Origin: Catenulispora sp. EB89
GTDB taxonomy: Bacteria > Actinomycetota > Actinomycetes > Streptomycetales > Catenulisporaceae
Assembly: GCF_041261445.1 (NCBI RefSeq)
Contig: NZ_JBGCCU010000014.1
Span: forward strand, 1-64,000
Direction of reading: 5' to 3'
DNA length: 64,000 nucleotides
The notes under the pieces are model-generated. The model searched no databases. It was given only the letters and a program-made list of their open reading frames with translations, and was not told where the DNA came from. The translations under genes were made by a program, and so were the position numbers. Positions within the stretch are counted from its first letter, which is position 1; the number at the start of each line of letters is the position of its first letter. Of this stretch, positions 43,956 through 53,462 are shown one piece after another.

Positions 43956-45521
43956 ATGATCACGGAGCCGGTGGCCGGCCCGCACGACCCCGCCGAGCGC
44001 GAGGCCGACCGGAGCCGGCCGGGCCGCTCCGAGGCGCTGCTGGTCAGGGCTCGGCGAGCCACGTTCGCCACCCGCGTCCGCTGCGCCGACGACGAACCCC
44101 GGGCCCTGATCGCCCTCGCCGGGGAGCTCGCCGCCGACGGTGAGCGGGACGCCGCGCTGGACCTGCTCCTCGCGGCCTGCACGCGGCAGTGGATGTCCGG
44201 AAACGATTCCGGTCACGCGTTCGGTTGGCGCGTGGCGGCCGCGACAGCCGTGAACATGACCGGAGCCGCGCCCGAAGACCGCCGAGCCCGCGCCGTCGCC
44301 GCCTTCGCCGACCCGCGCACCGCGTCGCCGAACCGGGGCTGGAACGCAGAGCTCGAATTCAGCCGGGACCCGGACGTGTTCGCGGCGGCGGCGCTGGAAG
44401 CCCTGGCCCGCGCGGACGTCTCGCGGGCCGCGATCCTGCTCGACATCGCCGTCCCCGAAGCCCGGCGTGCCGGCCGCATCGGACGGCTGACGCACCTGTG
44501 CACCCTGCGGTCCCGGGCCGCGATCGTGCTCGGCGACTGGCACGCGGCCGCGAAGGCCGCCGAGGAGGCGTGCGTCGCCGCGGTGTGCTCGGCCCAGCCC
44601 TGGTGGCTGGCCCACGCGACGGCGGCCGCGGCGGTGGCGCACGCCGCGACCGGGGACGCCGAGCGGGCCTGGCGGCTCGCCGCCGAGGCGGAGGTGCGGG
44701 CCGGATCCACGGTGCGGGAGACCGCGCAGCTGGCGCGGGCGGTGGCGCTGTCGGGCACCGGGCAGTACGCCGAGGCCCGGCACGTGCTGGTGCCGCTGCT
44801 GCGGCAGATCCGGGCCGACGCCGGCCGGTGGGAGGCGGCCATCGTCGAGGGCTACCTTGCCGAGGCGGCTGTCTACGCGAAGGGGATCCCGGCCGCGCTG
44901 ACCGAGGCGCTGGCGCTGGCGCCGGCGCAGACGTCGGCCGCGACCCCGAACAACGGCGACTGCGACGGCGAAGGCACCTGGTCCGTGACCGCACCGGTGA
45001 CGGCGAACCGCCTTTACGCCCGAGCACTGCTGGCCGGAGACGACACCGCGCAGGGCGCCTACGAGCACGCTCGCGAGGCGGCGGCCGGGTCCTCGCCCTG
45101 GCTGGCCGCCCGGGTCGACCTGGCGCACGGCATGTGGCTGCGCCGACAGCGCCGCATCGCCGAAGCCCGCCCGATCCTGCAGACCGCGGCGCACATGTTC
45201 GACTCGCTCGGCGCCGTCGCCTGGGCCGAACGTGCGCGCGGCGAGCTTCGGGCCTCCGGTTCGGCGGCACAGATTCCTGAGTCGCCGTCGCTCCCGTCCT
45301 CGTCGGTGCCCCCGCTGCTGACATCCCGGGAGCAGCAGATCATGCTGCTGGTCGCGGAGGGCCTGACGAACCGCGAGATCGGCCGGCGGATGTTCCTGTC
45401 GCCGCGGACGATCGGCTCGCACCTGTACCGGATCTTCCCCAAGCTCGGGATCACCTCGCGCGCGCAACTCGCGGTGCGGGCTCAGGAACTGCTGGCGCCG
45501 GAGGCCGTGGGCAGAGGCTGA
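43956..45521 (+). CDS. LuxR-type regulator with TPR-like N-terminal part
   Basis: A 521-residue protein. Most of it is helical and TPR-like, as in MalT/LAL-type regulators, but it lacks the N-terminal P-loop. The C-terminal LuxR HTH is TSREQQIMLLVAEGLTNREI and RMFLSPRTIGSHLYRIFPKL. AGGGAG is 6 nt upstream, inside a hairpin. The 3' end overlaps the convergent SARP gene by 40 nt, so antisense interference is possible. Confidence 0.85.
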   Translation: MITEPVAGPHDPAEREADRSRPGRSEALLVRARRATFATRVRCADDEPRALIALAGELAADGERDAALDLLLAACTRQWMSGNDSGHAFGWRVAAATAVNMTGAAPEDRRARAVAAFADPRTASPNRGWNAELEFSRDPDVFAAAALEALARADVSRAAILLDIAVPEARRAGRIGRLTHLCTLRSRAAIVLGDWHAAAKAAEEACVAAVCSAQPWWLAHATAAAAVAHAATGDAERAWRLAAEAEVRAGSTVRETAQLARAVALSGTGQYAEARHVLVPLLRQIRADAGRWEAAIVEGYLAEAAVYAKGIPAALTEALALAPAQTSAATPNNGDCDGEGTWSVTAPVTANRLYARALLAGDDTAQGAYEHAREAAAGSSPWLAARVDLAHGMWLRRQRRIAEARPILQTAAHMFDSLGAVAWAERARGELRASGSAAQIPESPSLPSSSVPPLLTSREQQIMLLVAEGLTNREIGRRMFLSPRTIGSHLYRIFPKLGITSRAQLAVRAQELLAPEAVGRG

Positions 45522-47863
45522 CGTTCCGCCGAACCGAACTCGCCTCGGCGGGTTTTGATGACGGCGACCGCGCGCTCGGACTCGGCGGTCAGTGCGGGGT
45601 CGCCGAGGCGGCCGGCGGCGGCCAGGCCGGCCAGGATGTAGGGCTCGATGTCGGCGACAGTGTCCACGCTCAGCGCCATCGGCCGCCAGTCCAGGACGAT
45701 GCGCGCCACGACGGTGTCCATGCCGTAGCCGTCGGCTATGTCCACGATGCGCCGCAACACGATGTGCTCGCGTTCGTACCATTCCGTCGCCTCCGGGATG
45801 CCCGCCGGAGCTTCCGGGACGATGCCTTCGGCCGGCGGGGGGAGCGTGCCGATCGGCGGCCGGCCGAACACCGCGTAGGCGTTCGCCGTCGAGTGCGTGT
45901 AGTGCCAGGCCAGCCGTTCGAACGCGTCCCGTTGCTCGTCCGGGGCGCACAGCTCCGCGCCGAACGCGCGCAGCAGGTCGTGCAGCGCGTAGCGCTCGGG
46001 CGCCGGCTCCTCCAGCAGGTTCGCGGCGCGCAGCGTCGCCAGCCCGCGGCGGACCGCGTGCTCGTCGGAGCCGGTCATGCTGACGGTCGCCGGGACGCTG
46101 ATCTCCGGGCCCGGATGGGCCGCGAGCTGGCGGAAGAGCTTCGCCACCGGCTCCGGCAGCGCCTCGTACGACCAGGAGAAGGCGGCCCGCACGTCGACGC
46201 CGTCGCCGTCGGTGGTGAACGCGTGCAGCGTGGAGGCGGCGCGCTCCAGCTGGTCGGCGGTGACCGAGAGCGGGAAGTCGTTGTGCGCGGCCCGGGCGGC
46301 CACGACGGCGAGCGCCAGTGGCAGCCCCGCGCACGCCTCGATGATCCGGTCGGTCGCCGCCGGATCGGCCTCGACCCGTTCGGCCCCCAGCCGGCCCGCC
46401 AGCGTCTGCCGGGCCTGATCCGGCGGCATCGGACGCAGCGGAACGGGGCGCGCGCCGTAGCGCGTGATCAGGCCGCTGAGCTGCGTGCGGCTGGTGACCA
46501 GCGCCGCGCATCCCGGCGCGCTGGGTAACAGCGGTTCGAGCTGTTCGCTGTCGCTGGCGTTGTCCAGGACGACGAGCAGCCGCCGCCCGGCCACCAGGCT
46601 CCGGAACCGTCCGGTGCGCGCTTCGACGTCGTCGGGCAGCCCGGCGGCGGAGACGCCGAGCGCCTCCAGGAACCCGGCCAGCGCTTCACGAGGGGTCACG
46701 ACCATCCCGGCCGGATCGAAGCCGCGCAGGTTGACGTACAGCTGACCGTCGGGGAACTCGCCGGCCACCTCGTGCGCGCACCGGATGGCCAGGCACGTCT
46801 TGCCGACGCCGGCCATGCCGCTGATCACCGTGACCGGGACCGCGGCCACGGGGCTGCGGCCGGGGCGCAGGCTCGCGATGACGGCCGCCTCTTCGGCTTC
46901 GCGGCCGACGAAGCCGCGGGCCAGCATGGGGAGCTGCGCGGGGCGGGGGACGGGGGCGGTGTGGCCGCTGGTGGTGACGTTTTCGCGGCCGGCGTCGCTG
47001 TCGGTGCCGGTGCCCGCGTCGGTGCCGGTGTCGGCGATCGTGCTCGACAAGTCGTCGGCGGTCCGGGACTCATGATCGGCGCTGGTGGTGAGACCGGTGC
47101 CTTCGCTCCGCGCGTCGGCATCGAGAATGCCCTGGTAGGCATCCCGCAACACCGGACTCGGATCGATCCCCAACTCCGCCGCCAACCGATCCCGCACCGC
47201 CCCGAACACCGCCAGCGCCTCCGCGTGCCGCCCGGCCGCGGTCAGCAGGCGGATGAGCGCGGCGTGCACCGGCTCGTCCAGCTGGTGGCAGCCGGCGATC
47301 CGCCGGACCGCGGGCACCAGCGCCGTCGCCGCGCCGTGCCGGAGCGCCGCATCAGCTGCTTCGGCCGCCGCCGCCACGACCTCACCGTCGATCGCGACCA
47401 CCCGCGGATGTCCGCCCAGGGCTGGCACTCCCGCCGCGATCTCGCCCTGCACGACCTCCAGTGCCCGCGTCCAGCGCTCGGCCGCCAGCGGCGACCGCTC
47501 GGCGCGGGCTTGCGCCGTCCGCTCCCGGAAGACGCTGAGGTCCAGATCGGCCTCCTCGACGCCGACGCGGTAGGCGTCGCCGATCCGGAACAGGAAGCGG
47601 CCGGTGGCGCGGACCGGCAGGTCGGGTTCGAGGATCCGCCGCAGCGCCCCGACGTAGCGGTGCACCAGGTTCACGGCGCTCGACGACGGCTCGGCGCCCC
47701 ACAGCGTGTCGATGATCTCGCCGAGCCCCACCGGGCGCCCGGCGGCGACCAACAGCAGGCCCAGCAGCGCGCGCTGTTGAGGCGGACCGAGCGGGACGTC
47801 GGCGTCGTCGCGCAGCACCCGCACGCCGCCGAACACTCCGAACCGCACTCGGGAATCCGCCAC
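45482..47863 (-). CDS. SARP/AfsR-like regulator with NB-ARC ATPase
   Basis: A 793-residue protein. Residues 1-95 form an OmpR-type winged helix; ~100-250 the bacterial transcriptional activation domain (VRRIAGCHQLDEPVHAALIR; ALAVFGAVRDRLAAELGIDP). A Thr/Asp/Ser linker leads to an NB-ARC ATPase with Walker A SGMAGVGKTCLA, RLLVVLDNASDSEQLEPLLP and GLPLALAVVAARA. Unlike AfsR there is little TPR after it. Such proteins activate antibiotic or metabolite clusters. GTG start. The divergent monooxygenase gene begins 139 nt away and could be a target. Confidence 0.9.
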   Translation of the reverse strand: MADSRVRFGVFGGVRVLRDDADVPLGPPQQRALLGLLLVAAGRPVGLGEIIDTLWGAEPSSSAVNLVHRYVGALRRILEPDLPVRATGRFLFRIGDAYRVGVEEADLDLSVFRERTAQARAERSPLAAERWTRALEVVQGEIAAGVPALGGHPRVVAIDGEVVAAAAEAADAALRHGAATALVPAVRRIAGCHQLDEPVHAALIRLLTAAGRHAEALAVFGAVRDRLAAELGIDPSPVLRDAYQGILDADARSEGTGLTTSADHESRTADDLSSTIADTGTDAGTGTDSDAGRENVTTSGHTAPVPRPAQLPMLARGFVGREAEEAAVIASLRPGRSPVAAVPVTVISGMAGVGKTCLAIRCAHEVAGEFPDGQLYVNLRGFDPAGMVVTPREALAGFLEALGVSAAGLPDDVEARTGRFRSLVAGRRLLVVLDNASDSEQLEPLLPSAPGCAALVTSRTQLSGLITRYGARPVPLRPMPPDQARQTLAGRLGAERVEADPAATDRIIEACAGLPLALAVVAARAAHNDFPLSVTADQLERAASTLHAFTTDGDGVDVRAAFSWSYEALPEPVAKLFRQLAAHPGPEISVPATVSMTGSDEHAVRRGLATLRAANLLEEPAPERYALHDLLRAFGAELCAPDEQRDAFERLAWHYTHSTANAYAVFGRPPIGTLPPPAEGIVPEAPAGIPEATEWYEREHIVLRRIVDIADGYGMDTVVARIVLDWRPMALSVDTVADIEPYILAGLAAAGRLGDPALTAESERAVAVIKTRRGEFGSAERQPLPTASGASSS

Positions 47864-48002
47864 CGGCCCATCATGCGGTGCCGAGGAGTGGATCTGCTAA
47901 TTCCGCGCCAGCCGTCGCAACCTGTGCGCGCCTCGGTACGTTCTCCGATGGGAATGATCGCCATCGGTCATGATCGAGTGACCGGGAGCACGAGGGGGCA
48001 TT

Positions 48003-49268
48003 GTGAGGATTCTGATCGTCGGCGCCGGCATCGCGGGGCTGAGTACGGCGCTGAGCCTGCACGACGCCGGGCTGGGCAGCGAGATCACAATTATCGACGC
48101 GGTCGCCGAGCTGCGGCCGCTCGGCGTCGGCATCAACCTGCTGCCGCACGCCACGCGCGAGCTGATCGAGCTGGGCCTGGGGCCGGAGCTGGCGCGGATG
48201 GCGGTGCCGACGGCGGAAGTGGTCACGATGGACGCGCTCGGCAACCGGATCTGGTCCGAGCCGCGCGGGGTCGGGGCGGGCTACGACTGGCCGCAGTACT
48301 CGGTGCACCGGGGCGAGTTGCAGGCGGTGCTGCTGGCCGCGGTGCGCGAGCGGCTCGGGCCGGAGTGCGTACGGACCGCCACCACGCTGGCCGAGTTGCA
48401 GCAGGACGGCGACTGCGTGGTCAGCCGGCTGGTCGGACGGGACGGCGAGGACCTGGGGACGTTCGAGTCGGACGTCGTGATCGGCGCCGACGGACTGCAC
48501 TCGGCGGTGCGTGCGCAGCTGCATCCCGAGGAGGGGCCGGCGCGCTGGAGCGGCATCACGATGTGGCGCGGGTGCGCCGAGGGCGAGCCGTTCCTCACCG
48601 GCCGGTCGATGATGTGGGGCGGGAGCAACCGGACCGCGAAGTTCGTCGCGTACCCGATCTCCCCGCCGCGCGAGAACGGACGTGTCCTGATCAACTGGGT
48701 CGCCGAGGTGCGGGTCGAGCCCGCCGCCGGGCGCGCGCCGGACTGGAACCGCACCGGCCGGCTGGCCGACGTCCTGCCGCACTATCAGGGCTGGAAGCTG
48801 GCCGGCGTGGACGTGTGCGGGCTGATGGCCGCCAGCCCGAGGATCCTGGAGTACCCGATGGTGGACCGGGACCCGCTGCCGTTCTGGGGCACCGGCCGGG
48901 TCACGCTCGCCGGGGACGCGGCGCACCCGATGTACCCGATCGGCTCCAACGGCGGGTCGCAGGCCATTCTGGACGCGCGCCACCTGGCGTACCAGCTGGC
49001 GCACCACGCCGACGACCCGGCCGCGGGGCTGGCCGCGTACGAGGCCGTGCGGCTTCCCGCGACGGCGAAGATCGTGCGGACGAACCGGTCCTTCCCGATG
49101 GACCGGATCCTCGACCTGGTCGCCGACCGGGCTCCGCGGGGGTTCGCCGCGATCGAGGACGTGCTGAGCGCGGCGGAGATGGCCGAGATCACCACGGCGT
49201 TCCGGAGCACGACGGGGACCGACGCGGAGGAGCTGAACGCGCGCGCGTCGCTTTCGGTGGGACCCTGA
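48003..49268 (+). CDS. FAD-dependent aromatic monooxygenase (PHBH-like)
   Basis: A 421-residue single-component flavoprotein hydroxylase: ILIVGAGIAGLSTALSLHDAG (FAD fold), VVIGADGLHSAVR (DG motif), RVTLAGDAAHPMYPIGSNGG (GD motif). Comparable to salicylate and 6-hydroxynicotinate hydroxylases. It needs NAD(P)H and O2. It stands alone between the SARP gene and a convergent MFS gene. CGGTCA-N8-TGACCG, a possible binding site, lies about 47966-47985. Confidence 0.88.
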   Translation: MRILIVGAGIAGLSTALSLHDAGLGSEITIIDAVAELRPLGVGINLLPHATRELIELGLGPELARMAVPTAEVVTMDALGNRIWSEPRGVGAGYDWPQYSVHRGELQAVLLAAVRERLGPECVRTATTLAELQQDGDCVVSRLVGRDGEDLGTFESDVVIGADGLHSAVRAQLHPEEGPARWSGITMWRGCAEGEPFLTGRSMMWGGSNRTAKFVAYPISPPRENGRVLINWVAEVRVEPAAGRAPDWNRTGRLADVLPHYQGWKLAGVDVCGLMAASPRILEYPMVDRDPLPFWGTGRVTLAGDAAHPMYPIGSNGGSQAILDARHLAYQLAHHADDPAAGLAAYEAVRLPATAKIVRTNRSFPMDRILDLVADRAPRGFAAIEDVLSAAEMAEITTAFRSTTGTDAEELNARASLSVGP

Positions 49269-49280
49269 TCCCTATGCTCC

Positions 49281-51047
49281 CTATGCCACCCCGGCCGGCT
49301 GTGGCGCCTCGACCGCCACCGGCCGGGTGAACTCCCGCAGCTGCGGCGTCTTGACGACGATCACCGCGAGCGCCGCCAGGCACAGCACGCCGCCGCTGAC
49401 CAGCGCCACCTGTCCGGACGTCGCGGCGGCGGTGAGCCCGGCGCGCAGGTTGCCGAGCTCGGGCCCGGCCTGGCCGGCGATCTGCTCGGCGGCGGCGACC
49501 CGGCCCAGCATCTCGTTGGGGGTGTTGAGCTGGACGACGGTGCTGCGCGAGACCACCGCCAGGGTGTCGGCGGCGCCCGCGACGGCCAGGCAGGCCAGAC
49601 CGAGCCAGGCGTTGGAGACCAGGCCGAGCATGAGCAGGGCCGCGGCCCAGACCGTCGAGCCGAGCAGCATCACCGCGCCGGGGCGCGGCAGGCGCGTGAA
49701 CGTGCCGGAGAAGACGGACGCGACGACGCCGCCGACCGCGATCGCGGTCAGGAACAGGCCGAGCGTGCGCGGGTTGTTGCCGAAGCGCTCCGCGTTGAGG
49801 AGCGGGAAGAGGCTGATGGGCATCGTGAGGACGGTCGTGGCGAGGTCGGTGAGCAGCGCGCCGCGGACCGGCGCGGCGTGCATGAGGTAGCTGAGGCCGT
49901 CGGCCACGCCCTGCAGGCCCGGACGCGGCGCCTGCTCGGAGCGCATCGCCAGGCGCGGCAGCCGGAAGGCGCCGTAGAGCGCGACGGCGAAGGACAGCGT
50001 GTCGATGAGATAGCAGGTCCCGACGCCCGCCACCCCGACCACCAGCCCACCGAGCGCCGGCCCGACCATCATCGACCCCTGGAACGAGATCCGGTTCAGC
50101 GCGATGGCGGAGCCCATGTGCTCGGTACGCACCAGGTGCGGCAGGAACGTGCGCGCGGTCGGCCCCGCTCCGGCCCCGAACACTGACTGCCCCGCAACGA
50201 TGAAGAGCACGGCCAAGACGGGGAACGTCCCGAGCAGAGCCTGCGTGGCGAGCAGCGCTGAGCACGCCCCCTGACCCACAGTGCACGCCATGAAGTAGCG
50301 ACGCCGATCAAGCCGATCGGCCAACGCCCCCGCGAACAACCCGAACGCGATGAGCGGCACAGCCTGCGCGAGCCCGATGGCCCCGGTCCACGCGGCACTG
50401 TTGGTGGAGTGCCAGATCTGGAAGAGCACGGCGACGGTGGTCATCTGCCCGCCGAAGCTGGAGCACAGGCTGCTCAGCCAGAGCCGCCGAAACGCCGGCG
50501 ACTCGCGCAGTGGCGCGGTGTCGGCGAGCATCGCGGTGAGGCGGCGGGCGCGGCTGCCGGGGCCGGGGCTCGGCTGGGATTCGGGGCGGGGAGGCTCGGC
50601 CGGCTCGCTACTACTTCGCGCTGAGCCGGAGTCATGCTGCGGTTCGGGCGGCGAGCTGTTCTGTGTGGTGCCGTGGTCGTGCTGTGGTTCGGGCGGCAGG
50701 CTGTGCTGTGCGGTGCCGGAGTCGTGATGCGGCTCGGGCGGCGAGTTGCGCTGTGTGGTGCCGTGGTCGTGTTGCGGTTCGGGCGGCGAGCTGCGCTGTG
50801 TGGTGCCGTGGTCGTGCTGCGGCTCGGGCGGCAGGCTGCTCTGAGCGGTGCCGCGGTCATGCTGCGGCTGCGCAGGGCTGATGTGCGGGGCGCCGGATTC
50901 TTCCTGCAGCTCGATGTGCGGCGAGTCTGGCGGCTGGCTGCTGCTCGCGGAGGCGCGGGCGTCGTGCGGTGCGGTGGGCTGTGCGGCGTTGGTGTCTTGC
51001 CGCGCCGCGTCCCGCCGGCGCCCCGGCCACCCTATTCGCCGCGCCAT
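49281..51047 (-). CDS. MFS exporter with His-rich 15-residue N-terminal repeats
   Basis: A 588-residue protein. Residues ~57-146 are six tandem copies of a unit like SPPEPQHDHGTTQRS, hydrophilic and His/Pro/Gln-rich, ahead of the first membrane helix. From ~170 an MFS_3-type exporter follows (RLWLSSLCSSFGGQMTTVAV; GALADRLDRRRYFMA; RISFQGSMMVGPALGGLVVG). The repeat region may bind metal or be a flexible tether. GGAGG precedes the ATG, which lies inside the 3' end of the MarR gene (16-nt overlap), so both are one operon under MarR control. Confidence 0.85.
   Translation of the reverse strand: MARRIGWPGRRRDAARQDTNAAQPTAPHDARASASSSQPPDSPHIELQEESGAPHISPAQPQHDRGTAQSSLPPEPQHDHGTTQRSSPPEPQHDHGTTQRNSPPEPHHDSGTAQHSLPPEPQHDHGTTQNSSPPEPQHDSGSARSSSEPAEPPRPESQPSPGPGSRARRLTAMLADTAPLRESPAFRRLWLSSLCSSFGGQMTTVAVLFQIWHSTNSAAWTGAIGLAQAVPLIAFGLFAGALADRLDRRRYFMACTVGQGACSALLATQALLGTFPVLAVLFIVAGQSVFGAGAGPTARTFLPHLVRTEHMGSAIALNRISFQGSMMVGPALGGLVVGVAGVGTCYLIDTLSFAVALYGAFRLPRLAMRSEQAPRPGLQGVADGLSYLMHAAPVRGALLTDLATTVLTMPISLFPLLNAERFGNNPRTLGLFLTAIAVGGVVASVFSGTFTRLPRPGAVMLLGSTVWAAALLMLGLVSNAWLGLACLAVAGAADTLAVVSRSTVVQLNTPNEMLGRVAAAEQIAGQAGPELGNLRAGLTAAATSGQVALVSGGVLCLAALAVIVVKTPQLREFTRPVAVEAPQPAGVA
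50610..50879 (-). repeat. 45-bp in-frame tandem repeat in the MFS gene
   Basis: Six units of 45 bp, 60-95 percent alike, encode the 15-residue repeat at the transporter N-terminus. Units with QHDHGT and QHDSGT alternate imperfectly, suggesting recombination-driven copy change. Confidence 0.85.
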
Positions 51048-51589
51048 GCCGGGTCCTCCCTCAGTCGCTCCGTGATCCGGTCGCGGAAGCTCTTGCGCGC
51101 CAGCGCCTGCTCCACGTCGGCGACCGCCTTGCTGATCGGGTACGGGATCTCCGTCTCCAGCTCGGCCAGGGCCGCTTCGGTGGCGCGCCACTCCGCGGCG
51201 AGGCGGGGGGCCAGGCGGCGGGATTTGGCGGTCAGGGTCACGCGCTTGGTGCGGGCGTCGGGGCCGGGGGTGGTGCGGACGAGGCCGGCGGTGCGCATGG
51301 CGGCGACCTTCTGGCTCAGGGCCGAGTGGGTGCGGCCCACGGATTCGGCCAGTTCGGTGATGGTCATCGGGCCGTGGAGGTGCAGGCGGAGGAGTTCCAT
51401 CACCCACGTCGGCTTCACGCCCTCGATGGCGGCGTCGGCGTAGACCTGCGCGATCGAGGCGTCGATGTCCGCGGTCAGCAGGTGCAGCGGACGCCACAGG
51501 CTGGCGCCGGTCGGGTCCTCGAAGGCCTGGTCGGCGGCCTGGTCGGCGGCGCGCGCGACCGGCTGCCCGGCAGCTTGATCATCCGTCAT
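51032..51589 (-). CDS. MarR-family repressor
   Basis: A 185-residue protein with a winged helix: TWVMELLRLHLHGPMTITEL, AESVGRTHSALSQKVAAMRT, then wing GPDARTKRVTLTAKSRR. An Ala/Gln-rich N-terminus precedes it. It heads the operon with the MFS exporter; a near-palindrome overlaps its promoter, pointing to ligand-relieved autorepression of efflux. Confidence 0.9.
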   Translation of the reverse strand: MTDDQAAGQPVARAADQAADQAFEDPTGASLWRPLHLLTADIDASIAQVYADAAIEGVKPTWVMELLRLHLHGPMTITELAESVGRTHSALSQKVAAMRTAGLVRTTPGPDARTKRVTLTAKSRRLAPRLAAEWRATEAALAELETEIPYPISKAVADVEQALARKSFRDRITERLREDPAWRGE

Positions 51590-51600
51590 GCCGCAATCGT

Positions 51601-51624
51601 AACAGCACTTCTATAAGCACTGTT
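51601..51624 (-). promoter_or_regulatory. MarR operator candidate over the -10
   Basis: AACAGCACTT and AAGCACTGTT form an inverted repeat with 8 of 10 pairs around CTAT. On the minus strand TTATAG in the middle can serve as the -10, about 20 nt before the MarR start. Binding would block the promoter. Confidence 0.5.
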
Positions 51625-51700
51625 GGAATTATTCGGGCACCCGGTCGTCCGCGTGGCGTCATGCCGAGTAGTCAACTGATCACTATCTTGAGGGAAAGAA

Positions 51701-53422
51701 GTGAGAAAGGTGGCCGGCCCGGTGCCCATCGGAGCAGACGCCCCGCCCGCAGCCCCGCCCGCCGCCCGGACCGCCGGCGCCCCGCGCGGCCGGTCGGTGG
51801 TCTGGGCCGCGGCGCTGATGTCGCTCGTGCTCGCCGCGATCTGGGCCCGCTACCTGGCCGGTGTCGGCGGCGACCTGGCCGCCCAGTGGTCCTGGGCCGA
51901 CTTCGCCGCCAAGTACCCCGGCTCGGCCTACGACCTGGCCTGGTACGGCGGCATCCACCCCGCCTCCTACAGCCTGCTCGCCCCGTTCCTGATGGCCGCC
52001 GTCGGCGTCCGCGCCGCCGGCGTCCTGTCGGTCGTGGTGTCGGCGGTCCTGCTCGCCCACATCCTTACCCGCGCCGGCCTGCGCTGGCCGCTGCCGGTGG
52101 CGCTGTGGGGCACCTTCGCGCTCTGGTGCGACCTGGCAGCCGGCCGTGTCACCTTCGCCATCGGGCTGATGTTCGGCCTGGCCGCGATCGCCGCCGCCGG
52201 GAACGACCGCACGCCCGGCTGGGGCCGCGTCGCGCTCGCCGCCGCCCTGTCCTTCCTGGCCGTCTGCGCCAGCCCGCTGGCCGGCTTGTTCGTCGAGGTC
52301 GCGGCCGCCGCCCTGCTGCTCACCGGACGCGTCCGGGCCGGCATCGCGCTCGGCGTGCCCGGACCGGCCGTCGTCCTGCTGACCAGCCTGCTGTTCCCGT
52401 TCGGCGGCGTGGACCCGGTCGGCGGCTCGACGATCATGGTCACCGCCGGCTGCGCCGTCGCCGCCGCCCTGCTGGTCCCCGGCGGCCCCGACGCCGCGCC
52501 GGTCTGGCGCGTGGTGCGCATCGGCGCCCTGCTCTACGCCGCCGGCGCCGGCCTGACCCTGCTGATCGACACGCCGCTGGGCAGCAACGTCGAACGCCTC
52601 GCGCTGATCTTCGGCAGCGTCGTCTTCCTCGCCGCACTCTGCGCCCGGGGCGACGTCCCCTGGCCGAAGCTCCCGCGCCCGAGCCTGACCTGGCTGCGCA
52701 CCGGCGCCCTGGTCGTCGCCTTCGCCATCGCCGGCTTCTGGACCGTCAGCAGCGACATCGTCGGCATCCCGATGCCGTCCTCCAAGGCCCAGGGCGCCGG
52801 CCTGGTCGCGGAGCTCCAGAGCCTGCACGTCGAAGCCACCGGCGCCCGCGTCGAAGCCGTCCCGATGCAGAACCACTGGGAATCCTGGGGCCTGACCGGC
52901 GTCGCCGAACTCGCCCGCGGCTGGAACCGCCAGGCCGACGTGCAACGCAACGCCCTGTTCTACGACGGCACGCTCACCGGCACCGCCTACTACGACTGGC
53001 TCCAGAAATGGGCCGTCGGCTACGTCGCCGTCCCCACGCTGCCCGCCTCCGAGCTGGACTACTCGGCGCGCGCCGAAGCCGTCCTGATCGCCACCCACCC
53101 CGCCTGGCTCCAGCAGGTCTGGCAGGACTCCTCCTGGCGGCTGCTGAAGTTCACCGACGCCGTCGCCCTGGCCTCGCCGCCCGCGACGATCGTCGCCACC
53201 GACGCCGCGCACGTCGTCCTCGACGTGCCGCAGAACCCGGAAGGGGTGGTGACCACGACGGTCCGCGTCCAGTGGTCCCCGTGGCTGCGCGTCGACGGAC
53301 CGGCAGGCGCCTGCCTGGTCCGCGACGGCGACTGGACGCAGCTGGAAGTCGCCGCCCCCGGCCGCTACACGATCGACAGCGACTACTCGCTCCCGCGCGG
53401 ATCGGGCTGCCGGCGGCCGTAG
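51701..53422 (+). CDS. polytopic membrane protein, GT-C-like
   Basis: A 573-residue protein with about ten to eleven hydrophobic helices in residues 30-370 (VVWAAALMSLVLAAIWARYL at the start) and a C-terminal soluble beta domain of ~190 residues. The first extracytoplasmic loop holds acidic residues (KYPGSAYDLAWYGGIHP), an arrangement like membrane glycosyltransferases of the GT-C class. Database names such as 'MFS transporter' are often given to these, but the helix pattern does not fit. GTG start with GGGAAAGAA upstream. Possible role in cell-envelope glycan assembly. Confidence 0.75.
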   Translation: MRKVAGPVPIGADAPPAAPPAARTAGAPRGRSVVWAAALMSLVLAAIWARYLAGVGGDLAAQWSWADFAAKYPGSAYDLAWYGGIHPASYSLLAPFLMAAVGVRAAGVLSVVVSAVLLAHILTRAGLRWPLPVALWGTFALWCDLAAGRVTFAIGLMFGLAAIAAAGNDRTPGWGRVALAAALSFLAVCASPLAGLFVEVAAAALLLTGRVRAGIALGVPGPAVVLLTSLLFPFGGVDPVGGSTIMVTAGCAVAAALLVPGGPDAAPVWRVVRIGALLYAAGAGLTLLIDTPLGSNVERLALIFGSVVFLAALCARGDVPWPKLPRPSLTWLRTGALVVAFAIAGFWTVSSDIVGIPMPSSKAQGAGLVAELQSLHVEATGARVEAVPMQNHWESWGLTGVAELARGWNRQADVQRNALFYDGTLTGTAYYDWLQKWAVGYVAVPTLPASELDYSARAEAVLIATHPAWLQQVWQDSSWRLLKFTDAVALASPPATIVATDAAHVVLDVPQNPEGVVTTTVRVQWSPWLRVDGPAGACLVRDGDWTQLEVAAPGRYTIDSDYSLPRGSGCRRP

Positions 53423-53462
53423 CGGCACGACCGTCGGCAGCGGCGAATCAGGCCTCAGAGAC

